Origin: Rugamonas aquatica
GTDB taxonomy: Bacteria > Pseudomonadota > Gammaproteobacteria > Burkholderiales > Burkholderiaceae_D
Assembly: GCF_009380215.1 (NCBI RefSeq)
Contig: NZ_WHUG01000011.1
Coordinates: forward strand, 62,001 to 126,000
DNA: 64,000 nt
Direction: 5' to 3'
In this document: positions 50,434 to 59,827 of the stretch, piece after piece
Position numbering within the stretch: position 1 is the stretch's first letter
Layout of the letters: every line of letters starts with the position of its first letter
Translations under genes and position numbers: made by a program
The notes under the pieces: model-generated
The model's database searches: none
What the model was told of the DNA's origin: nothing
The model's input: the letters and a program-made list of their open reading frames with translations, nothing else

Positions 50434-53136
50434 TTACTCAGCGGTCGCGGCGGCCTTTTTAGGGGCTGCTTTTTTGGCTGGCGCTTTCTTGGCCGCAGGC
50501 TTTTTGGCTACCGCCGCCTTGGCCGGAGCCTTGGCTGCTGCGGCTTTCTTGGCCGGCGCTTTCTTGGCTGGCGCCGCGCCTTCCGCAGCTTCCGCGCCCT
50601 CGTCCGCTACGGCGGCTGCCTTGCCCTTGGCGCCCGACTTGTCAGTCGGGCCCTTGGCCTTGCGTTCCTCGAACTCGAAGCTGATCTTGCCGTCCTTGCC
50701 CTTGGTCAGGAAAGCCTTGAACGGACGACGCGTGCGCTGCGAAACAAAGCCCGGCAGCAGATCGGTCTTGCCGTCGTTGAGCAGCTTGGCCATCTGCTCA
50801 GGCAAAATCTCCTGCTGCAGAATGATGCGGCCGCTGCGGAAGTCGCAAGTCTTCGGCTTGGCGACGCTGTTTTCGCAAACATAGGCCAGGCCCATCTCGT
50901 ACACGCCACCGGCACACTTGGGGCAAGGCCCCAGAGCGGTCTGGCCGGTGAAGTCGACCGGTTCCGCATCTTCCGAGTCATCGTTCTGACCGAAGTCGAA
51001 CTCCAGCTTGAAGTTTTTGATCTCTTCGTCGCGCACGATGCGCAGGATGGCGGCGAACGGGCGGCCCATCTTCGAACGGAAACCTTGCAGCGGGCCGATG
51101 GTGCGATCCTTCAGCAACTGCTCGACTTCCTCGATTTCAAACTGGCGGCTGCCCGGCGTTTTGCTCATCGAGAATTCGCACTTGGTGCAGGCGAAGCGGC
51201 GATAGTTTTCCTTGACCACGCTGCCGCAGTTCGGGCACGGCGTGTGCAGCGTGTGGTAATCACCCGGGATCGTATCGTTGTCGTATTCCTTGGCGCGCTT
51301 GACGATGACCTGCGTCATCTGGGCGATCTCACGCATGAATTCGTCACGCGAGATCTTGCCCTTCTCCATTTGCGACAGCTTGTATTCCCACTCGCCGGTC
51401 AGTTCCGGCGCGGTCAGTTCGTTCACGCCCAGGCCGCGCAGCAACGTCATCAGCTGGAACGCTTTCGCGGTCGGCATCAGTTCGCGGCCTTCGCGCAGCA
51501 GGTAGCGCTCGGTCAGCAGACCCTCGATGGTGGCGGCGCGCGTCGCCGGCGTGCCCAGGCCCTTGCCAGCCATCGCATCGCGCAGCTCGTCGTCCTCGAC
51601 CAGCTTGCCCGCGCCTTCCATGGCCGACAGCAGCGTCGCCTCGGTGTAGCGTGCAGGCGGCTTGGTCACCAGGCCGTTGGCGTTGACCGTGTCGGTCAGC
51701 ACCTTCTCGCCCTTGGCGACCGGCACCAGGTTGCCGTTGGCGTTGCCTTCCTTGTCGTCGTCCGACGAGGCTTCCTTGCCGTAGATCGCCAGCCAGCCCG
51801 GGTTGGTCATGACCTTGCCTTCAGTCTTGAACTGATGGCCGGCCACTTCGGTGTAACGGGTCGTGACCTGGAATTCCGCAGGCGGGAAGAACACGGCCAT
51901 GAAGCGGCGCGTGACCAGGTCGTACAGCTTTTGCTCAGGCTCGGACAGGTTCTTCGGCGCGATGGTGGTCGGAATGATCGCGAAGTGATCCGAGATCTTG
52001 GTGTTGTCGAAGATGCGCTTGTTCGGCTTGACCCACTTCTTGTCCAGGATCTGCTTGGCGAACTGGTGGTAGTTAGGATTTTCCTTGACCACTTCCAGCG
52101 CCTGCATCACGGTCGGAATGTAATCTTCCGGCAGGTGGCGCGAATCGGTACGCGGGTAGGTCAGCACCTTGTGCTTTTCGTACAGCGCCTGGGCCAGGCC
52201 CAGCGTGTTCTTGGCCGAGAAACCGAAGCGCGAGTTGGCTTCGCGCTGCAAGCTGGTCAGGTCGAACAGCGCGGGCGCCATCGACGTGGTCGGCTTGGCT
52301 TCCTCGGTGACGGCGCCCTGCTTGCCGCGCACGGCCAGCGCGATGGAGTCGGCCGCGGCCTTGCTCCACAGGCGCTCGGCGCGTTTTTCCGGATCGGTCT
52401 CGTCCTTCTTGAACTTGGTGTCCAGCCAGCGGCCTTCGTAGACGCCGGCGGCGCACACGAACTCGGCGCGCACTTCCCAGAAGTCGCGCGAGACGAATTT
52501 CTTGATCTTCTCTTCGCGCTCGACCACGATCGACAGGGTCGGCGTCTGCACGCGGCCCACGGTGGTCAGGTAGAAGCCGCCCTCTTTCGAGTTGAACGCG
52601 GTCATCGCGCGGGTGCCGTTGATGCCGATCAGCCAGTCGGCTTCCGAACGGCAGCGGGCGGCGTCGGCCAGCGGCATCATGTCTTCGTCGGTGCGCAGCT
52701 GGGTGAAGCCTTCGCGAATCGCGCCCGGCGTCATCGATTGCAGCCACAGGCGCTTGACCGGTTGCTTGGCCTTGGCGTTCTGCGCGATCAAACGGAAAAT
52801 CAGTTCCCCTTCGCGGCCCGCGTCACATGCGTTGATGAGGGTGGTGACGTCTTTACGCTTGATCAGCTTGTTGAGCACCTTGAGGCGGGCCTCGGTCTTG
52901 GCGATCGGGTTCAGCGCGAAGTACGGCGGAATCATCGGCAGGTGGGCAAAGCTCCACTTGCCGCGTTTGACGTCGTGTTCTTCCGGTACGGCGATTTCCA
53001 GCAGGTGACCGACGGCGGAGGACAGCACGTACTCGTCGGATTCAAAGTACTCATCGTGCTTGGTAAAGCCGCCAAGCGTCTTCGCGATGTCGTTCGCGAC
53101 AGAAGGCTTCTCGGCGATGATGAGGGTTTTGGTCAT
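50434..53136 (-). CDS. topB: DNA topoisomerase III with lysine/alanine-rich tail
   Basis: 900 residues. Type IA topoisomerase: Toprim domain from KTLIIAEKPSVANDIAKTL, active-site Tyr in TYPRTDSRHLP (about residue 330), then topoisomerase C-terminal zinc-finger repeats with Cys pairs (CPNCG, CTKC, CPKC). The last 45 or so residues are a repetitive AKKAPAKKA-type tail like histone H1 and bacterial HU/H1-like proteins. It decatenates and relaxes single-stranded-region substrates. The start at 53136 is chosen because the Toprim strand begins at once. The tail is additional to the E. coli form. Confidence 0.96.
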   Translation of the reverse strand: MTKTLIIAEKPSVANDIAKTLGGFTKHDEYFESDEYVLSSAVGHLLEIAVPEEHDVKRGKWSFAHLPMIPPYFALNPIAKTEARLKVLNKLIKRKDVTTLINACDAGREGELIFRLIAQNAKAKQPVKRLWLQSMTPGAIREGFTQLRTDEDMMPLADAARCRSEADWLIGINGTRAMTAFNSKEGGFYLTTVGRVQTPTLSIVVEREEKIKKFVSRDFWEVRAEFVCAAGVYEGRWLDTKFKKDETDPEKRAERLWSKAAADSIALAVRGKQGAVTEEAKPTTSMAPALFDLTSLQREANSRFGFSAKNTLGLAQALYEKHKVLTYPRTDSRHLPEDYIPTVMQALEVVKENPNYHQFAKQILDKKWVKPNKRIFDNTKISDHFAIIPTTIAPKNLSEPEQKLYDLVTRRFMAVFFPPAEFQVTTRYTEVAGHQFKTEGKVMTNPGWLAIYGKEASSDDDKEGNANGNLVPVAKGEKVLTDTVNANGLVTKPPARYTEATLLSAMEGAGKLVEDDELRDAMAGKGLGTPATRAATIEGLLTERYLLREGRELMPTAKAFQLMTLLRGLGVNELTAPELTGEWEYKLSQMEKGKISRDEFMREIAQMTQVIVKRAKEYDNDTIPGDYHTLHTPCPNCGSVVKENYRRFACTKCEFSMSKTPGSRQFEIEEVEQLLKDRTIGPLQGFRSKMGRPFAAILRIVRDEEIKNFKLEFDFGQNDDSEDAEPVDFTGQTALGPCPKCAGGVYEMGLAYVCENSVAKPKTCDFRSGRIILQQEILPEQMAKLLNDGKTDLLPGFVSQRTRRPFKAFLTKGKDGKISFEFEERKAKGPTDKSGAKGKAAAVADEGAEAAEGAAPAKKAPAKKAAAAKAPAKAAVAKKPAAKKAPAKKAAPKKAAATAE

Positions 53137-53385
53137 ATTTTGTATCTCGTTTTTTAACACTTTGGATGGGTGCAGCAAGCGCATCATACATGGATCGCGC
53201 CGCAGTCTGCACTTTTGCGATGCGGATGGCAAGGCCGAGGCGTCACAGTCTTGTCAAAGCGCCAATGATAAGCGCGTTGCCGACCAGACTGCAAGCAAAC
53301 AGCACAATACAGCGTATCACGCCGTCGAATGTTGCTTAAATTAATTACTCGAAGGGAAAATACAGGCCGCTGCGGCGTGTATATA

Positions 53386-53850
53386 TTAGTGCAGCAGGCG
53401 TGGCGCCTGGTCTTCGTCCGAGCCGAACAGGTCGTCGAACATCAGCGCGTCCGGCTCCTTGCCTTGGCTCCAGAGCAACATCAGGACGATGACCTTGAGC
53501 TTGCCCAGCGATACCGGCGCTTCTTCCAGCGCCAGCGCGCGCTCGATGACGATTTCGCGCTGCAACGGCGACAGCACCTTGGCCGACTCCAGGAACTGGA
53601 TGAAACCGATCGCGCCCGGCCCCAGCACGTCCTGCTCTTCTTCGACGTAGAAACGCGTGCCGGTCGAGGACGCGGTCAGCGTATGTTCCACCCCGGCCAT
53701 GGCGGTCAGGTCGGTCAACCACACCAGGGCTTCGGAAATCTCGACATCGTCAAAACCGACGGCCGACAGTTTCTTGGCCAAGGCCGCCGGTTCAGGGCAG
53801 GCATCGGGACGGTAGTAAGTCTCGTAGAGGTAAACAAGGATGTCGAACAT
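53386..53850 (-). CDS. smg: Smg (DUF494) family protein
   Basis: 154 residues starting MFDILVYLYETYYRPDACPEP, the DUF494/Smg signature. Function unknown; the gene is regularly linked to dprA in beta- and gammaproteobacteria, as here (about 78 bases apart). Upstream of topB, from which it is separated by a 249-base gap with no clear terminator. Confidence 0.95.
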   Translation of the reverse strand: MFDILVYLYETYYRPDACPEPAALAKKLSAVGFDDVEISEALVWLTDLTAMAGVEHTLTASSTGTRFYVEEEQDVLGPGAIGFIQFLESAKVLSPLQREIVIERALALEEAPVSLGKLKVIVLMLLWSQGKEPDALMFDDLFGSDEDQAPRLLH

Positions 53851-53928
53851 GGCTCTACTCTATCAGTTAAAACAGATCGGGCACAAGTGCCGCACAGATC
53901 GCCTGTTTTTCAGGCAATTTCATACCGA

Positions 53929-55071
53929 TCAGGCCCGCAAACGCTGGAACATGCCACCAGGCAAACGCTCGACCAGGCCGGCCAGTTCCAGCGCCAGCAG
54001 CTGGCCTTGCAGGTCGGCTGCGGACTGCTGCAGCCGCAACGCCAGCAGGTCGGCCCCGGCCGGATCCTCGCCCAGCGCCTCCAGCACGCGGTCGACAAAG
54101 CTGTCGTCCGGCGACGGCCGGCCGCCGGGTGCGTCGGGCGACAACAGTTGCAGGTCGGTCAGGATGTCGGCGGCGGTTTCCACCAGCTTGGCGCCTTCGC
54201 GGATCAGCGTGTGGCAGCCCTTGGCCAGCGTGGCGTGGATGGAGCCGGGCACCGCGTACAACTCCCTGCCCTGCGCCGCCGCCAGCCGCGCCGTGATCAG
54301 CGAGCCTGACTTGGCGGCCGCCTCCACCACCAGCACGCCGCGCGCCAGGCCGCTGATGACGCGATTGCGGCACGGGAAGTTGTCGCGCAGCGGCGGCGTC
54401 CCCAGCGCATACTCGCTGACGATGCAGCCTTCCTCGGCGATGCGCCTGGCCAGCAGCTTGTTGCGGGCCGGGTAGATCCGGTCCGGCCCGGTGCCGATGA
54501 CGGCGATGGTGCTGCCCGGCCCGTTCAAGCCGCCCGCGTGCGCCGCCGCGTCGATGCCCAGCGCCAGGCCGGACACGATGGTCAGCCCCGCCTCCGACAG
54601 CGCCTGCGCCATGCGGTCGGCGTTCAGCATGCCTTGCGCGCTGGCGTTGCGCGAGCCCACCACGGCCAGCGACGACCGCTCCAGCAGCTCGGTCCTGCCC
54701 TTGAGGTAGAGCAGCAAGGGCGCGGCGGCGATATTGCGCAGCGCTTCGGGATAGCCGGGATCGTCGTAGCTCAGCAGGAAATTGCCAGGCTGCTGCTGCC
54801 AGGCCAGCGTGGCGTCGACCAGGGCCGCCAGCGCATCCGGCGGCGGCTGCAACAGAGCATCGGCCTGGCCGGGCTTGACCTCGCGCAGCAGCGCCGCGCG
54901 GTCGGCGTCGAACACCGCCTCGGGCGTGCCTAAACGCTGCAACAACCGGTGCGCCGTCATCAGGCCGACGCCGTCGGTCATCTGCAAGCGCAGCCAGCCG
55001 GCCAGCGCGGCGGCGCTGACTGGCTGGAATGGAACGTTGGGGGTATCCGTGGCTTGCACGGCGCGGGTCAC
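53929..55071 (-). CDS. dprA: DNA-processing protein DprA
   Basis: 380 residues. DprA binds incoming single-stranded DNA during natural transformation and loads RecA. N-terminal SAM-like/HhH part (MTDGVGLMTAHRLLQRLG), extended Rossmann fold with VGSRNASAQGM and SGLALGIDAAAHAGGL, GTGPDRIYPARN, and a C-terminal winged helix (PSPDDSFVDRVLEALGEDPA). The GTG start overlaps the LysM-gene stop (GTGA), so the two are coupled. Intact, consistent with possible competence. Confidence 0.96.
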   Translation of the reverse strand: MTRAVQATDTPNVPFQPVSAAALAGWLRLQMTDGVGLMTAHRLLQRLGTPEAVFDADRAALLREVKPGQADALLQPPPDALAALVDATLAWQQQPGNFLLSYDDPGYPEALRNIAAAPLLLYLKGRTELLERSSLAVVGSRNASAQGMLNADRMAQALSEAGLTIVSGLALGIDAAAHAGGLNGPGSTIAVIGTGPDRIYPARNKLLARRIAEEGCIVSEYALGTPPLRDNFPCRNRVISGLARGVLVVEAAAKSGSLITARLAAAQGRELYAVPGSIHATLAKGCHTLIREGAKLVETAADILTDLQLLSPDAPGGRPSPDDSFVDRVLEALGEDPAGADLLALRLQQSAADLQGQLLALELAGLVERLPGGMFQRLRA

Positions 55072-56171
55072 TCCGGCGACTTGGCGACGTCGCCCACTTC
55101 CACCGGCGCCGACACCTGCATGATCAAGCCGTAGGAAATATGCTTAAACACGCGGAAGATAAACAAGCTGCCCACTTCCTCGTCCGGCAGCTTGACCTGC
55201 TGTTCGCGCATGCCCAGCCAGCTCTTCGCCGCCGTGCCGTCGCTGACAGTCTTCCCCGCATGGTACAACTGGAGCACGGAGCCGATGTCGAGTCCATCAA
55301 GCTTTCCGCGATTAATGCTGACAACCTGGTTCTGCCCGGCGTGCGTGACGCCGCCGTAAATCGCCACCACCCGCGCGCCCACCTTCTGCTCGGGCGGATG
55401 CGGCACATAGTTCTGCATCGGCATCGGCGGTATCGCGCGCAGCTGATCGCCCTTGCCCATCTCTTCCTTGGCGCTGGCCACCACGAAGGTGTGGACATCG
55501 CTGCCGCTGCCGGGCTGAGCCTCGGCCTGCAATTTCAGCGTACCCAGATAAAACGCCTCGAAGCCGATGACGGCCTTGGTGACGGGATCTTTCAGCGGGC
55601 TGCCGGGACGGAACACCTGGAACGAGCTGCCTCCCTTGAGGTCGCCGCGCACATAGGCCTTGTCGTCCTTGCCGAGGAACACATGGCCATCCTGCGTGGC
55701 CACCACGCGCGGGGCGCCGGCCAGCTCATCGTTTTCGATAATCAGCGGCTGGGTCAGAAAGGGTTCAATCACGCCGGCCGGGATCGACATCACGGCGTCC
55801 TTGCCCAGGCCTTCGGTGCGCAGCTGCGGCTTCAGGCGCAGGTTGCCGGCGCTGCCTTCGCCGCTGGCCTCGATCTTGTTGCCCAGGCGCAGACGGCCTG
55901 CGGCGCGGTCGAACCAGATGATCTGGCCCGGATAAATCCAGTGTGGATTGGCGATTTCCTCGCGGTTCATGCCCCAGACGGTGGGCCAGCACCACGGGCG
56001 CTCAAGGAATTTACCGGAGATATCCCACAGCGTATCGCCCTTGACCACCAGATGCTGGTCGGGCGCATCGGCACGGAATTCACATTTCAGCGGAGCCGCG
56101 GAGGCCGCCGTCCAGCCCGAAAAAAGAGCCGCCAATACTAAGCGGGTGCCGACTGTGCTAAAATTTTTCAT
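55068..56171 (-). CDS. Exported LysM-domain protein
   Basis: 367 residues. Signal peptide (LVLAALFSGWTAASA, cleavage near residue 26). A LysM domain at about residues 40-90: HLVVKGDTLWDISGKFLERPWCWPTVW, ending in NPHWIYPGQIIWF. The remaining 270 residues form a conserved beta-rich domain typical of the protein found upstream of dprA in betaproteobacteria. Likely binds peptidoglycan in the periplasm. The 245-base upstream region is shared with def. Confidence 0.92.
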   Translation of the reverse strand: MKNFSTVGTRLVLAALFSGWTAASAAPLKCEFRADAPDQHLVVKGDTLWDISGKFLERPWCWPTVWGMNREEIANPHWIYPGQIIWFDRAAGRLRLGNKIEASGEGSAGNLRLKPQLRTEGLGKDAVMSIPAGVIEPFLTQPLIIENDELAGAPRVVATQDGHVFLGKDDKAYVRGDLKGGSSFQVFRPGSPLKDPVTKAVIGFEAFYLGTLKLQAEAQPGSGSDVHTFVVASAKEEMGKGDQLRAIPPMPMQNYVPHPPEQKVGARVVAIYGGVTHAGQNQVVSINRGKLDGLDIGSVLQLYHAGKTVSDGTAAKSWLGMREQQVKLPDEEVGSLFIFRVFKHISYGLIMQVSAPVEVGDVAKSPE

Positions 56172-56295
56172 TAGTAGATCCAGTAATTGCGCCGTAAATT
56201 GCGCAGGCACACCATAGCAAGAGGCGCCCTATCAATGGAAAAGGCTTGCTAAATTGAATCAAATTCTGCCCATAAAACCCTGAACTAGCAAGCGA

Positions 56296-56322
56296 AACCG
56301 CGCAACGGAAGCCCGCGCGGTT
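56296..56322 (+). other. Hairpin of unclear role upstream of def
   Basis: AACCGCGC (56296-56303) and GCGCGGTT (56315-56322) pair perfectly around an 11-base loop, and five T begin seven bases later. It lies in the divergent LysM/def intergenic region, 95 bases before def. It might be a weak terminator, attenuator or small-RNA end; no supporting ORF. Confidence 0.3.
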
Positions 56323-56416
56323 GTTGCATTTTTGATCGGGAAAATGACGGCGGCGGCGTAGTCTGCGCGGCCGCGTTATCAAGGCATTCACTTAGTTATC
56401 AACACAGTTACAGCAT

Positions 56417-56959
56417 ATGGCCATCTTAAATATTTTGCGTTACCCCGATCCGCGTCTGCACAAAGTCGCCACGCCAGTCACCGTCTTCGACGCCAAGCTG
56501 GAAAAGCTGGTTGCCGACATGGCCGAGACCATGTACGACGCGCCGGGCATCGGCCTGGCCGCGTCGCAGGTCGACGTGCACGAGCAGCTGGTCGTGATCG
56601 ACATCTCCGAAACCAAGGACGCGCTGGTCGCCTACATCAATCCGGAAATCATCTGGGCCAGCGAAGAGAAGCAGGTCTACGATGAAGGCTGCCTGTCGGT
56701 GCCTGGCATCTACGACGGCGTCGAACGCCACGCGCAGATCAAGGTGCGCGCACTGGACGTCAAGGGCCAGCCTTTCGAAGTGGAAGCCGACGGCCTGCTG
56801 GCAGTCTGCATCCAGCACGAAATGGATCACCTGCTGGGCAAGGTCTTCGTCGAATACCTGTCGCCGCTGAAGCGCAACCGCATCAAGGCCAAACTGGTCA
56901 AGGAAGAACGCGGCATGGCCCGTGAAGCCCAGCTGCGCGCCGCCGGCCGCCGCTTCTAA
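56417..56959 (+). CDS. def: Peptide deformylase
   Basis: 180 residues. Removes the N-formyl group from nascent proteins. All three motifs are present: GIGLAASQ, EGCLSVPG (Cys ligand) and QHEMDHLLGKVF (His ligands and catalytic Glu). Eighteen bases before fmt, forming the usual def-fmt operon. Confidence 0.98.
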   Translation: MAILNILRYPDPRLHKVATPVTVFDAKLEKLVADMAETMYDAPGIGLAASQVDVHEQLVVIDISETKDALVAYINPEIIWASEEKQVYDEGCLSVPGIYDGVERHAQIKVRALDVKGQPFEVEADGLLAVCIQHEMDHLLGKVFVEYLSPLKRNRIKAKLVKEERGMAREAQLRAAGRRF

Positions 56960-56977
56960 GCCGCACAGGGAACCCGC

Positions 56978-57934
56978 ATGAAAGTGATCTTCGCCGGCAC
57001 GCCGGAATTTGCCGCAGTGGCGCTGCAAGCCTTGCACGAGGCGGGCTTTGAGATTCCGCTGGTGCTGACCCAGCCGGACCGTCCGGCCGGACGCGGCATG
57101 CATCTGCAACCGTCGGCCGTCAAGCAGTACGCGCTGGCGCAGGGCATAGAGGTGCTGCAGCCGCTGTCGCTGCGCACCGACAGCAAAGACCCGGTGCGCG
57201 CCGAGCAGGCGAAGGAAGCGCATGCGCGTTTGCTGTCCACGCCATATGACGTGATGGTGGTGGCGGCCTATGGCCTGATCCTGCCGCGCGCCACGCTGGA
57301 CATCAAGCCCTGCCTGAACATCCACGGTTCGCTGCTGCCGCGCTGGCGCGGCGCCGCGCCGATTCATCGCGCCATCGAGGCCGGCGATACTGAGACCGGC
57401 ATCACTATCATGGAGATGGAAGAAGGCCTGGACACCGGCCCGATGCTGCTGATCGAACGCATCGCCATCGGCGAGCAGGATACCACCGGCATCGTGCACG
57501 ACAAGCTGGCCGCGCTGGGCGGCAAGATGATCGTCGAAGCGCTGCGCAAGATGCAGCACGGCCAGCTGGAAGCCGTGGTGCAGCCGGAAGCGGGCGTCAA
57601 CTACGCCGCCAAGATCAGCAAGGAGGAAGCGGCGCTGGACTTCACGCAATCGGCGGTGGAGATCGGCCGCAAGATCCGCGCCTTCAATCCCTTCCCCGGC
57701 GCGCATGCGGCGGTCAACGGCGTCAACGTCAAACTGTGGGGCGCCGAAGTGCTGGAAGCCGACAGCAAGGGACCGGCAGGCCGTGTACTGGCGGCCGATG
57801 CGCAGCATGGCATCGTGGTCGCCTGCGGCAGCGGTTCGCTGCGTTTGACGGAACTGCAAAAGCCGGGCGGCAAGCGCCTGCCGGCTGCGGAATTCATCAA
57901 GGGCTTCCCGCTCGAAGGCCAGAGCTTCGCCTGA
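56978..57934 (+). CDS. fmt: Methionyl-tRNA formyltransferase
   Basis: 318 residues. Transfers formyl from 10-formyl-THF to initiator Met-tRNA. FAGTPEFAAVAL at the start, the catalytic Asn-His-Asp set in NIHGSLLPRWRGAAPIHRAI and DTETGI, and the C-terminal OB domain (INPFPGAH-like FNPFPGAHAAV). Second gene of def-fmt; three bases from the convergent LysR gene, without a clear terminator. Confidence 0.98.
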   Translation: MKVIFAGTPEFAAVALQALHEAGFEIPLVLTQPDRPAGRGMHLQPSAVKQYALAQGIEVLQPLSLRTDSKDPVRAEQAKEAHARLLSTPYDVMVVAAYGLILPRATLDIKPCLNIHGSLLPRWRGAAPIHRAIEAGDTETGITIMEMEEGLDTGPMLLIERIAIGEQDTTGIVHDKLAALGGKMIVEALRKMQHGQLEAVVQPEAGVNYAAKISKEEAALDFTQSAVEIGRKIRAFNPFPGAHAAVNGVNVKLWGAEVLEADSKGPAGRVLAADAQHGIVVACGSGSLRLTELQKPGGKRLPAAEFIKGFPLEGQSFA

Positions 57935-57937
57935 TCC

Positions 57938-58900
57938 TTAGCCCGCCGCCGCGCGCGCCTTGCGCCGCGTGGCACGGCGGGCATCCGGCGCACCGCCGCT
58001 GTGCGCCGCTTCTTCACATATCCAATCGCGAACGACGGCCGCATCGGCGCTAAGCGCTTCGCAGGTGAGCAGCCAGTACGCATAGTCGCTGGCCGTCGCC
58101 GGCAGCGCGCTGGCCAGCGCCAGCCGGCCCTGCTCCAGCAAGGGCCGCACCAGTTCCAGCCGGCCCAACGCCACGCCCTGCCCCGCCAGCGCCGCCTGTA
58201 CCACCTGATCGTATTGATTAAAACTCAGCACGCCCTTCGGCTTTGCGCGCCCGGCACCAGCGCTGCGCAACCACGCCGGCCATTGCAGCCACGGGCGCGA
58301 CACGTCGTCGAACTCCAGCAGCACCTGATGCTTGCGCTGCGCCGGATCTTCTATCGCATCCACCGCCAATGAAGGATGGGCCACCGGCACCAGCGCCTCG
58401 CCGAACAAGCGCAGCGCACCTTCGGGCGCATCCTGCGGGCGGCAGTAGCGCAGCGACAGATCCACCTGCTCGCGCTCCAGATCGACGAAGCGGTTGCTGG
58501 CCGCCACGCGCACATCGATCTTTGGTGCAGCCTGCAGGAAGGCGTTCAGGCGCGGCAGAATCCACAAGGCCGTCACGCCGATACTGGCGCTGATCGTTAC
58601 CGCCTGACGCGCATGGCCGCGCTCTGGCCGCAGACTGGCGACCACTTCGCCGAGCTGCTCCAGCATCGCATCGGCATGGCGGAACAGCCGCCGCCCTTCC
58701 GGTGTGAACTCGATGGAGCGGTGCCCGCGCACCAGCACGCGATAGCCGAGCGCCGCCTCCAGCGCCTGCACCTGGCGGCTGAGGGCCGATTGCGTCACGC
58801 ACATGTCCTGCGCGGCGAGCGTGATACTCATGCGCCTGCCGACTGCGACCAGGCTGCGCAGCAAGTCCAGCGGAGGAAGATCCAGAAGTCGATTAGCCAT
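57938..58900 (-). CDS. LysR family transcriptional regulator (GcvA-like)
   Basis: 320 residues. HTH near SITLAAQDMCVTQSALSRQVQALE, followed by an effector domain; the sequence resembles the GcvA/AmpR group. Divergent from the CmcJ-like gene across 105 bases, so it most likely regulates that operon. Effector unknown. Confidence 0.9.
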   Translation of the reverse strand: MANRLLDLPPLDLLRSLVAVGRRMSITLAAQDMCVTQSALSRQVQALEAALGYRVLVRGHRSIEFTPEGRRLFRHADAMLEQLGEVVASLRPERGHARQAVTISASIGVTALWILPRLNAFLQAAPKIDVRVAASNRFVDLEREQVDLSLRYCRPQDAPEGALRLFGEALVPVAHPSLAVDAIEDPAQRKHQVLLEFDDVSRPWLQWPAWLRSAGAGRAKPKGVLSFNQYDQVVQAALAGQGVALGRLELVRPLLEQGRLALASALPATASDYAYWLLTCEALSADAAVVRDWICEEAAHSGGAPDARRATRRKARAAAG

Positions 58901-59005
58901 GGCGTCAATGTATCACGCATGCGGATTGGGAATGTGAAACCGCCGGAGATATCGTTTGAACGCGCCATGGCGATCGGGTTCAATGGAGCTTTCAGGGAGG
59001 ATGCG

Positions 59006-59827
59006 ATGACACACAACACCACCGCCGCACTGGAGTATCTGCGCCCGACGCAGGAGCGGCCCCACACCTATATGTACCCGCCGCCCGACGACCAGCCTTG
59101 GGAGAACGCCAGCTACCATCGCGTGCCAGTGACGATACGCGACGCCCGCGCCGACACGGCCCTGTCGCTGGACCGCGAAGGCTATCTGCTGCGCCACGCT
59201 CCCAGCACCGTGCGCGACTTCAGCGACAAGGAAGAAGTCATCCGCCGCTACTACCCCCAAGTGGCAGAACTGGCCCTGGCGCTGACCGGCGCCAGCGAAG
59301 CCTTCGTGTTCGACCACCTGCTGCGCAAGCGCATACCAGGAACACCGCAAGCCTTCGGCCGCATCGAAGGCCAGCGCCCCGGCGCAGCAGGTCGCGTGCA
59401 CTGCGACTTCACGCCCGCATCGGCACGACGGCGGCTGGAGCTGGAACTTCGCGGCGACACCGAATACGTACAACGCTACAGCATCATCAACCTGTGGCGC
59501 TCGATCCGCCACCCGGTGCTCGACGCGCCGCTGGCCGTGTGCGACGCCCGCAGCGCCACGCCCGCCGATCTGGTGGCCAGCGATATTTTTTACCCGGAGC
59601 GGAACGGCGAAATCTACCAGGCAGTGCACAATAGCGAGCATGCATGGTCATACTTCCCGGCGATGACGCGCGATGAGGTACTGGTGTTCAAGCAGTTCGA
59701 TTCCGCGCCGGGACCGGTGGCCCGCTACACGCCGCACGCCGCCTTTGAACATCCCGACGCACCGGCCGACGCACCGCCGAGGGAAAGCATCGAAATCCGC
59801 TGCCTGTTGATTTACAAGGGGAGATGA
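59006..59827 (+). CDS. CmcJ/NvfI family oxidoreductase (AsaB-like)
   Basis: 273 residues. Conserved elements of the family first known from fungal and actinobacterial secondary-metabolite clusters: VHCDFTPASARRRL, the INLWRSIRHPVLDAPLAVCDARS segment (about residues 160-180), an HAWSYFPAMTRDEVLVFKQFDS block, and TPHAAFEHPDAP...PRESIEIR. Members are proposed iron/2-oxoglutarate-type oxygenases or epimerase-like enzymes. Start chosen from GGGAGG at 58995-59000. Coupled by ATGA to the HCCA-isomerase gene; the LysR gene is divergent. Substrate unknown. Confidence 0.88.
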   Translation: MTHNTTAALEYLRPTQERPHTYMYPPPDDQPWENASYHRVPVTIRDARADTALSLDREGYLLRHAPSTVRDFSDKEEVIRRYYPQVAELALALTGASEAFVFDHLLRKRIPGTPQAFGRIEGQRPGAAGRVHCDFTPASARRRLELELRGDTEYVQRYSIINLWRSIRHPVLDAPLAVCDARSATPADLVASDIFYPERNGEIYQAVHNSEHAWSYFPAMTRDEVLVFKQFDSAPGPVARYTPHAAFEHPDAPADAPPRESIEIRCLLIYKGR

